Shown one piece after another: positions 57,932 through 64,000 of a stretch of DNA of 64,000 nucleotides. Location: assembly GCF_025263565.1 (NCBI RefSeq), contig NZ_CP079865.1, positions 6,200,001 to 6,264,000 of the forward strand, in the 5' to 3' direction. Each line of letters opens with the position of its first letter. Position 1 is the first letter of the stretch. This DNA comes from Mycobacterium sp. SMC-8. GTDB taxonomy: Bacteria; Actinomycetota; Actinomycetes; Mycobacteriales; Mycobacteriaceae. The position numbers were made by a program, and so were the translations under genes. The notes under the pieces are model-generated. The model saw nothing but the letters and a program-made list of their open reading frames with translations, did not search any database and was not told the DNA's origin.

Positions 57932-58861
57932 GGCGTGTCTGCTTAATGTGAACGATGTTGTGCCTGATGCTGTTTAAGTGTTACGGACTGATGTGATTTC
58001 TGATGACTTGTGGTCGGTGATTGAGCCGGTACTGCCTTCGGGTCGACGGCGCGGGCGGCCGTGGAACGATCATCGGGTGACGCTGGAAGGAATTATCTGG
58101 CGTTACCGGACTGGATCTCCGTGGCGCGATCTGCCCGCGCAGTTCGGCGCCTGGCAGTCGGTGGCTGAACGTCACCTGCGGTGGTCCACCGACGGCACCT
58201 ACGCGCAGATCTTCGCAGCGATCTCCCGTGACATCGATGTCGATGACGCTGACGCTGAGCTGGTCGAACTGCTGCTGGCGGTGGATTCGACCAGCGTGCG
58301 TGTACATCAGCATGCCGCTGGTGCCCGCCCTGGTCGCCACACAGGGGGATCTGTCGAATTACAACAAACACCCCGATGAGCCCGATGACCATGCCATCGG
58401 CCGTTCACGCGGCGGGCTGACAACGAAGATCCACGCGCTGGCCGATCAACGCTGCAGCGCGGTCACCATGGCACTGTCGCCGGGGCAAGCCGGCGACAAC
58501 CCGATGCTGTGGCCACTGCTGACTGCCCATCAGGGCCCAAAGTTTCGGCTACTCGCCGATAAGGCGTACTCCCATGACTCGACCCGAGCCCGACTGCGCC
58601 AGCTCAAAATCGCCCACACCATTCCCGAGCGCAGCGACCAGATCGCCCGCCGAAAGAGCCGGGGAAGCAAAGGCGGACGGCCACCGGCGTTCTCCGGGCG
58701 AATCTATAAGCACCGCAACACCGTCGAGCGATCCTTCAACCGCTTCAAGCACTGGCGAGGTATCGCCACCCGATACGACAAATACGCGCTGAGCTACCTC
58801 GGGGGCGTCACCCTAGCTGCGATCATCATCTATCACCGCGTCCGCAATTAACAGACACTAC
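57932..58861 (+). mobile_element. IS5-family insertion sequence, copy 2
   Basis: 930 bp, same orientation and apparently identical to copy 1, flanked by CTAG at 57928-57931 and 58862-58865. It lies in the gap between the last structural gene and the integrase. Confidence 0.92.
57978..58851 (+). CDS. IS5-family transposase (two overlapping frames), copy 2
   Basis: Frame A 57978-58379, frame B usable to 58851; both translations are identical to copy 1, including the unbroken catalytic residues and the ACACCCCGATGAG junction. Confidence 0.88.
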
Positions 58862-58912
58862 CTAGACCGCCACTCCAACTGCGCGAGCGGCTACCTGCCT
58901 GGCGGGACTCTC

Positions 58913-59355
58913 TCAACCCTGCGGTTTGGCATCCTCAAGTTTTGCCAACGCGTTGACGCTCAGAGCCGCTGCAATCTCCGCATCGCGGCCTGAGACGCTG
59001 TGCTGATAGCGCATCGCAGCTTGCACCGTTTTATGACCGAGGCGAGCCATGTTTTCGGCCAGCGTCGAAACGGACGCGTTCTGAGTACCGGCGAAACGAC
59101 GCAGATCGTGCGCGCTCAGATCATCCTCCCGCCCAACCGCCTGCGCGGCTTTCTGAAACACGTCTTTGTTGAAAACCCGGTCATTGAGATGACAGCCGCC
59201 GCGTACAGGCGCGAACAGCAGAGCATCGGGACTCTTGCCGACATGCTGCGCAAGATGCGCTTTCACGGCATCGCGGATATGCGGCGGAATCGTCACCGTG
59301 CGCTGTTCGTCGTTCTTGGTTCCGACTTTGATACGGCACCGTGAGCCGTCGTCGT
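58913..59355 (-). pseudogene. int: Tyrosine integrase, C-terminal fragment
   Basis: This fragment holds the second half of the catalytic site: HxxR in LSAHDLRRFAGTQ, GHKT and the nucleophile Tyr in AAMRYQHSVSGRD. It is separated from the N-terminal part by IS copy 3. Across the CTAG the frame joins as SVTHRL-DDDGSRCRIKVGTK. A start at 59296 (MTIPPHIRD) could still make a useless fragment. Confidence 0.88.
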
Positions 59356-59359
59356 CTAG

Positions 59360-60289
59360 GTAGTGTCTGTTAATTGCGGACGCGGTGATAGATGATGATC
59401 GCAGCTAGGGTGACGCCCCCGAGGTAGCTCAGCGCGTATTTGTCGTATCGGGTGGCGATACCTCGCCAGTGCTTGAAGCGGTTGAAGGATCGCTCGACGG
59501 TGTTGCGGTGCTTATAGATTCGCCCGGAGAACGCCGGTGGCCGTCCGCCTTTGCTTCCCCGGCTCTTTCGGCGGGCGATCTGGTCGCTGCGCTCGGGAAT
59601 GGTGTGGGCGATTTTGAGCTGGCGCAGTCGGGCTCGGGTCGAGTCATGGGAGTACGCCTTATCGGCGAGTAGCCGAAACTTTGGGCCCTGATGGGCAGTC
59701 AGCAGTGGCCACAGCATCGGGTTGTCGCCGGCTTGCCCCGGCGACAGTGCCATGGTGACCGCGCTGCAGCGTTGATCGGCCAGCGCGTGGATCTTCGTTG
59801 TCAGCCCGCCGCGTGAACGGCCGATGGCATGGTCATCGGGCTCATCGGGGTGTTTGTTGTAATTCGACAGATCCCCCTGTGTGGCGACCAGGGCGGGCAC
59901 CAGCGGCATGCTGATGTACACGCACGCTGGTCGAATCCACCGCCAGCAGCAGTTCGACCAGCTCAGCGTCAGCGTCATCGACATCGATGTCACGGGAGAT
60001 CGCTGCGAAGATCTGCGCGTAGGTGCCGTCGGTGGACCACCGCAGGTGACGTTCAGCCACCGACTGCCAGGCGCCGAACTGCGCGGGCAGATCGCGCCAC
60101 GGAGATCCAGTCCGGTAACGCCAGATAATTCCTTCCAGCGTCACCCGATGATCGTTCCACGGCCGCCCGCGCCGTCGACCCGAAGGCAGTACCGGCTCAA
60201 TCACCGACCACAAGTCATCAGAAATCACATCAGTCCGTAACACTTAAACAGCATCAGGCACAACATCGTTCACATTAAGCAGACACGCC
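59360..60289 (-). mobile_element. IS5-family insertion sequence, copy 3 (inverted)
   Basis: 930 bp in the opposite orientation to copies 1 and 2, flanked by CTAG at 59356-59359 and 60290-60293. It splits the integrase gene. Confidence 0.92.
59370..60243 (-). CDS. IS5-family transposase (two overlapping frames), copy 3
   Basis: Frame A 59842-60243, frame B 59370 upward, on the minus strand; identical in translation to copies 1 and 2. Confidence 0.88.
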
Positions 60290-61061
60290 CTAGACGATGC
60301 GTGACGCTGCGGCTCAGCGTGACAACTTCGCAGTTGTCGTCAAAATCCTTGCGGCGAAGTTCTGACACTTCGCCAAATCGCATGCCACACCAACCGGCTA
60401 GAAGCACCAATGCCGCAAATTTCGCTGTGCGCTCATCGGCTGCGAGCTTGTCAGCGATGGCATGCAGTTCGACCGTGGTCGGGATTTTGACCACCTTTTT
60501 CGGCTTTGGATTCGACGCACCGACGATCTGACACGGGTTGCGTTCTAGCAATCCATCCCTGACAGCGGTGTTGCAAATCATGCTCAAGATTCCGTACGCG
60601 TGTCCGTTTCGCGTTGGGTGCTCATCGCCCAAACCGGAAAACCATGCGCGCACCGCAGTTGGCGTCAGCTCACGTACCGCGACGTTTCCTAGTTTCGGCT
60701 CGATCAGTTGTGACCATTTCGCTTCGTACTCGATCCGCGTTCGGGCGCTGAGCTTGCGTTGATCGATTACGGTTTTGCCGTACTGCGAGAGTCGGATCAC
60801 TTCGGCTTTTTTCTCGTTCGCGCGTTCGGCTGGCGGCTTCCAACGCTGTCCGCTGACAGTCGCCATCTCGACGCCGATCTGTTCGTTTGACAGCCATCCT
60901 TCAGCGAACGATTTCGACGTGAACGTGGTTGGTGCGTAGTGCCGCTGTCCGTCTGGGCCGATGAATGATGCCTGATATGTCGGCTTTTTCGTCGGCTGCT
61001 TTTTGATCTTCCCCCAGTTGCGGCGATTCACGATTTCACCTTTCCGAAAACTGCGGCCCAT
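60290..61061 (-). pseudogene. int: Tyrosine integrase, N-terminal fragment
   Basis: Contains an N-terminal arm-binding domain (RNWGKIKKQPTKKPTYQASF...), the core-binding SAM-like domain (LSARTRIEYEAKWSQLIEPKLG) and the first catalytic Arg in GWCGMRFGEVSELRR. IS copy 3 interrupts it 3' of this Arg. Joined with 58913-59355 it makes a 404-residue integrase with all of R...HxxR...Y. It is the expected enzyme for tRNA-Arg insertion. As it stands the island is unable to excise with its own integrase. Confidence 0.9.
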
Positions 61062-61087
61062 GCGCGTGACCTCGTCTGTTGCTACAT

Positions 61088-61108
61088 CCTACCCCCTATC
61101 TACCCCCT
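61088..61108 (+). promoter_or_regulatory. Candidate right arm-type integrase site
   Basis: Starts CCTACCCCCTATCTACCCCC and contains two CTACCCCCT units 11 bp apart, matching the left site at 44687-44706 in sequence and direction. It lies between the integrase start and the right core repeat. Confidence 0.5.
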
Positions 61109-61228
61109 GACGTTGTGATTTGGTGTGTCTCGTTGTTGCTTGCTGTGGTTGGCGGTTTGCCCGTAATCCGTTGTGAGACAGTCATTTTAGCTGGTCAAAC
61201 GCGTGTTTGCTCCGAGCGTGCCGACAGA

Positions 61229-61249
61229 TTCGAATCCTGCCGGGGGCAC
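61229..61249 (+). repeat. attR core
   Basis: Second copy of the 21-bp tRNA-Arg 3' end. The sequence before it (CCGACAGA) does not continue the tRNA, so this is the leftover attachment half, not a second tRNA gene. Confidence 0.92.
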
Positions 61250-61333
61250 TCCATTCGCCCAGGTGACACCGGGATTCTCCCGAACGTGCGACACATCCTC
61301 CGCTGATTCCGTCCGACCCGTGACCGGCGACAC

Positions 61334-61996
61334 CTAAGGCCTGCGACGGATCGCTTCGCCTGTCATCGCCAGCACCGACTGCGGCATCGGCACGTCCGCG
61401 GGGCAGTCGGGGGCGCGCCGGGGCTCTCCGTAGCCGGTGCTCACCGGCACCACGCCGGCCCAGGCGCCCGCGGCGATGTCCTCCTCGGGGTCGTCGGGCC
61501 AGCCGTCGCTCACCTTCAGCGACCAGTTGCCGTCAGCGATCGCGAGCCGCAACACCATGGTGGCGGCCAGTTCCTTGCGGCTGCTGGGGCGCAGCTCGGC
61601 CACCCGCCCCGGGATGAAGGTGTCGGTCAGTGCTTCCAGGTCTGCGACCTTCTGCTCGGCATCGACCACCTCGAACGTCCCGAACAGCACCGCGCTGCGG
61701 TAGTGGAACGACGACTCGAACGCGCTGCGCGCCACCACTACTGCGTCCAGCGTCGTCACCGACACCGCCACCGCGGCCCCGTCGGCGACGGCGCGCATCC
61801 ACGGCGACCCGGTGGAGCCATGGATCACCACCGAGTCCTCGACGCGGGCGAATCCGGTGGGGAAAGCCACCGGATGGCCGTCACGCACCAGAGCTATCGT
61901 CGCCAGCGGGGTGGCGTCGAGCAGCGCGTTCAGCTCCGCGCGAGACGCGCGCTGTTTCTCGGCGAGGCGGGAAATCCGGGTCGAGGGCGGAGGCAT
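61334..61996 (-). CDS. Pyridoxamine 5'-phosphate oxidase-family flavoprotein
   Basis: A 220-residue split-barrel protein (LNALLDATPLATIALVRDGHPVAFPTGFARVEDSVVIHGS...). Such actinobacterial proteins bind FMN, F420 or haem and reduce small substrates. The family is clear but the cofactor is not. It is the first chromosomal gene after the island. Confidence 0.85.
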   Translation of the reverse strand: MPPPSTRISRLAEKQRASRAELNALLDATPLATIALVRDGHPVAFPTGFARVEDSVVIHGSTGSPWMRAVADGAAVAVSVTTLDAVVVARSAFESSFHYRSAVLFGTFEVVDAEQKVADLEALTDTFIPGRVAELRPSSRKELAATMVLRLAIADGNWSLKVSDGWPDDPEEDIAAGAWAGVVPVSTGYGEPRRAPDCPADVPMPQSVLAMTGEAIRRRP

Positions 61997-62053
61997 GGCA
62001 GCAAGCCTCGCACCTCCGGCGTGCGGGCGCGCGGCGTTTCCGTGCGCGAGAAG

Positions 62054-62686
62054 CTACGACCATTCCGCGAGCACGCGCATCTTTCCGGCTTTGACGGCGG
62101 CCTCCCGGCGCAGCCTCTTGAGCTCGGGTGCGAACGCGTTGCGCTCGTTGTCCTGGAAGTTCAGCGGCAGATCGAGCGCACCGAGCAGCTTGCGTTCGAG
62201 GTGCCAGGGCTCGGGGTGCAGCACCCACGACACCGCGGCGTTCTCGGCCATCCACTGTGTCAGGACGCTCTCGCCACCGGCGAACGTCATGCGCTTGCCC
62301 GACCCGATCCGGCGCAGCGCGAACCCGAGCTCACCGCCGAGCAGCACGCCGAGCGACTTGCGCAGCGTGGACCCGTCGGCGCTGGCATTGCCGGCACCGA
62401 AGTGGTACCGGATGCGCTTGCGGAGATCTTGTGGCGCCCGCGGGTTGCCGTCCGGCCGGGGCGGCCCGGAGGAGATGCCCACATACAGCAGCGTCCAGCC
62501 GTCCCGCTGTTCGCATCCCGACACGTCGATGTCGCCCGGGATCGTCTTGAACCACCAGCCGTGCACACCCGCCTCCGCAGGCACCGGGCTCGGTTCGCCC
62601 AACACCTCTTCCCGCGTGAAGCGTTGCGCTGCAACGAATTTCGCCACAGCATCGGCAGTGCGCTTCGCGGATATCGACTCGGCCAT
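62054..62686 (-). CDS. GIY-YIG-like nuclease-domain protein
   Basis: A 210-residue protein with GVHGWWF at ~43, LLYVGIS at ~67 and LRKRIRYHF around 90, an order matching the GIY-YIG fold (strand, strand, Arg helix). The later catalytic Glu is not obvious. The ATG at 62686 gives MAESISAKRTAD. Function unknown. Confidence 0.75.
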   Translation of the reverse strand: MAESISAKRTADAVAKFVAAQRFTREEVLGEPSPVPAEAGVHGWWFKTIPGDIDVSGCEQRDGWTLLYVGISSGPPRPDGNPRAPQDLRKRIRYHFGAGNASADGSTLRKSLGVLLGGELGFALRRIGSGKRMTFAGGESVLTQWMAENAAVSWVLHPEPWHLERKLLGALDLPLNFQDNERNAFAPELKRLRREAAVKAGKMRVLAEWS

Positions 62687-62747
62687 CGGCCCAGGGTATC
62701 CGCTGGGCGGGCCGGCGCGTTCCCCCGAAGCCGCCCCCGAAGCCCGC

Positions 62748-63014
62748 TCAGATCCCGGTGCAGATCGATACGAACGGAATCGGCGCGCAGATGCCGATGG
62801 AGAATCCTGGCGTCGGGTCACCGTTCCATGGCGGCGGCGGTGGAGGGGGCGGGGGCGGCGGTGGAGGAACCGGCGCGACGACGCACGTGTTCGTGGCGGG
62901 GTCGTACACCGTCCCGACGCCGCACTCCGCCGCACGGGCGAGCGCCGGTGACAGCAGGACCAGCGAAGCCAGCGGTGACAGCGCCGCCCCGGCAACGATC
63001 AGTCTGGTTCGCAT
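62748..63014 (-). CDS. Small secreted polyproline protein
   Basis: An 88-residue protein with a signal peptide (MRTRLIVAGAALSPLASLVLLSPALARA) and a run of about thirteen Pro near the middle. Two pairs of Cys may form disulfides (ECGVGT, NTCVV, GICAP, SICTG). It is the usual form of small mycobacterial exported proteins of unknown role. The proline run comes from a GGC/GGT/GGA repeat on the plus strand. Confidence 0.75.
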   Translation of the reverse strand: MRTRLIVAGAALSPLASLVLLSPALARAAECGVGTVYDPATNTCVVAPVPPPPPPPPPPPPPWNGDPTPGFSIGICAPIPFVSICTGI

Positions 63015-63104
63015 CGTAGGGCCTCCCTTGACCTGATCCCCGACCCCGTGCGTGTCCTCAATCGTAGGACTGAGCCCCGCCGGATCCAACGTGCCGCGAC
63101 TGGC

Positions 63105-64000
63105 CTAGGCGGCCTCCTGCGCGCCACTCGACGTCTGCGCGTCGCCCGACACGCCACCCGAGTTGTCTGTGGCAGATGGGGCGCCGTCGGTGTCGTCGGC
63201 TTCTCCTGTTTCGCTGTCCCCTTCGGTTTCTGCGGTTTCCAGCGCGTCGTCGGCATCGCCGATCGACGCCTCGCTCGCCTCGGGATCGTCGGTGTCTTCC
63301 AGCGCGCCGCCGAGGACGTCGTCCGGCGCTTCTCCCTCGGCGTCTTCCGGGATGCCGTCGGCCGAATCGGACGGTCCGAGCGTGACCACCTCGTCATCGC
63401 CGACGACCGGTGCCTGGCTGTCCGCACCCGTTGCTTGCTCGGCCGGGCCCGGTGCTTGCCCGGTCGGGTCCGCACCCGACGCCTGCAGCGGATCGGCTCC
63501 GTTTTCCTCAGCCGCCCCCTCTTCGACGACGGCCGCGCCGTCCGTGCCCTCGACCGTCAACCGCCGCGCTGGGGCGCCGGTCACGGTGGGCTCGACCGGA
63601 GACATGCTGCGGGCCGAGCTTTGTTGTTCGTCCGACTCGTCCGCCGGTCCCTCCGATGGCTGCGGCGTCTCCTCGGTGGTGGTACCGGTCGTGCCGAACG
63701 GATTGAGGAATAAACTGATCTGGGCGTCCACCCAATCAACGAACGCCTGCCATGCCTCGCCGGTGCGGGTGGCGATGGACAAAACGGTGTTGTCGAAAGC
63801 GTTGACGATTGCGGCGATCAAACCGTCACCTTGCAGGGTGTCGGTGACGAACTGATCGCCGGCGTCGATCATGTCGTGTGCGAATCCCGTGAGCGCGTCG
63901 ATGCCACCGGCGATCAGATCCCAGCCCTCGGTCACTTCGAAGTTGATCAACGGAACGAACGGAATCCAGGAGACCGCGTCCAGCACATCGCTTGCTACGC
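63105..64000 (-). CDS. C-terminal part of an acidic, possibly exported protein
   Basis: The frame is open to the right window edge, so the start is not seen. The visible part begins with a hydrophobic/helical stretch (WIPFVPLINFEVTEGWDLIAGG...) and ends in about 190 residues rich in Asp, Glu, Ala, Ser, Gly and Thr, low-complexity and probably disordered. Upstream codons continue V-A-S-D. It may belong to a mycobacterial surface or PE/PPE-like family, but no diagnostic motif is in view. Confidence 0.65.
   Translation of the reverse strand, partial: VASDVLDAVSWIPFVPLINFEVTEGWDLIAGGIDALTGFAHDMIDAGDQFVTDTLQGDGLIAAIVNAFDNTVLSIATRTGEAWQAFVDWVDAQISLFLNPFGTTGTTTEETPQPSEGPADESDEQQSSARSMSPVEPTVTGAPARRLTVEGTDGAAVVEEGAAEENGADPLQASGADPTGQAPGPAEQATGADSQAPVVGDDEVVTLGPSDSADGIPEDAEGEAPDDVLGGALEDTDDPEASEASIGDADDALETAETEGDSETGEADDTDGAPSATDNSGGVSGDAQTSSGAQEAA

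Larger units (their letters stand above)
57872..58916. repeat. Inverted repeat at the convergent gene ends, split by IS copy 2
   Basis: TTGAGAGAGTTCCGCC at 57872-57887 and GGCGGGACTCTCTCAA at 58901-58916 are complementary over 16 positions with one G-U. Each overlaps the stop codon of one convergent gene. With the insertion removed they are 79 nt apart and could form a bidirectional terminator. Confidence 0.65.
44630..61249. mobile_element. Integrated capsid-forming phage-satellite-like island in tRNA-Arg
   Basis: A 16.6-kb element between two copies of a 21-bp repeat. Gene order: HTH/excisionase, primase-polymerase, iteron array, two unknowns, HNH, large terminase, portal, scaffold-like, RHH, major capsid, connector, closure protein, unknown membrane protein, and convergent integrase. 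There are no tail, tape-measure, lysin or holin genes. Without insertion sequences it would be about 11.05 kb, the size of a phage-inducible chromosomal island. Its base composition is visibly more AT-rich than the flanking chromosome. The main alternative is a decayed prophage that lost its tail genes. Confidence 0.85.

Noticed and set aside
61200..61250. Possible second tRNA gene
   Set aside because: Only the 3' 21 bases match tRNA-Arg; the 5' half is absent, so it is an attR remnant.
62826..62870. GGC/GGT/GGA run as a microsatellite or CRISPR-like repeat
   Set aside because: It encodes the proline run of the secreted protein on the other strand; there are no spacers. No CRISPR array was seen in the window.

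Overview
The window is a stretch of mycobacterial chromosome, most likely from a fast-growing Mycolicibacterium-type species. The evidence is the gene order argS-lysA-hom-thrC-thrB-rho ... rpmE-prfA-prmC-sua5-wecA-atpI-atpBEFHAGDC-DUF2550-cobalamin adenosyltransferase-murA-rrs-rrl-rrf-ogt-alkA-cyclase-nucS-methylmalonyl-CoA epimerase-thiolase, which matches the M. tuberculosis Rv1292-Rv1323 block. Other mycobacterial traits are the fused b-delta ATP synthase subunit, a MurA with Asp in place of the catalytic Cys, NucS mismatch repair, and an rrn operon just downstream of murA with no tRNA in its spacer.

Layout. 1-11.3 kb: thiolase edge, methylmalonyl-CoA epimerase, NucS, a membrane adenylate cyclase, an acyl-CoA catabolic cluster (two acyl-CoA dehydrogenases, a fused CaiB/BaiF CoA-transferase, a LysR regulator), and an Ada-AlkA/Ogt alkylation-repair pair. 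11.5-17.2 kb (minus strand): the complete rrn operon (16S-23S-5S) with two leader promoters, an antitermination leader and a strong terminator. 17.25-31.8 kb: murA, the ATP synthase operon, wecA, sua5, prmC and prfA. 31.9-35.7 kb: rpmE, then a four-gene insert relative to the M. tuberculosis order (FadD/TetR and DinB/MarR divergent pairs). 35.7-44.5 kb: rho and the aspartate-family amino-acid operon headed by argS. 44577-44649: tRNA-Arg(CCG).

44.65-61.25 kb: an integrated element bounded by a 21-bp direct repeat of the tRNA-Arg 3' end. It encodes an AlpA/excisionase-like HTH protein, a primase-polymerase/helicase, an iteron array that looks like a replication origin, HNH endonuclease, large terminase, portal, scaffold-like protein, a ribbon-helix-helix protein, HK97-type capsid protein, head-tail connector, head-closure protein and a tyrosine integrase. 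There are no tail, lysis or host-takeover genes. Removing the insertion sequences leaves about 11.05 kb. This is the gene content of a capsid-forming phage-inducible chromosomal island (a tail-stealing phage satellite), here in a mycobacterium. It has been heavily damaged: an IS1380-family element and an IS5-family element lie side by side in the primase gene, a second IS5-family copy sits between the last structural gene and int, a third splits int, and a short element with a DUF6431-like protein truncates the connector gene. All insertions keep target duplications, and three reading frames can be restored exactly on paper.

61.3-64 kb: resumed chromosome with a PNPOx-type flavoprotein, a GIY-YIG-like protein, a small secreted polyproline protein and the end of a long acidic protein running out of the window.
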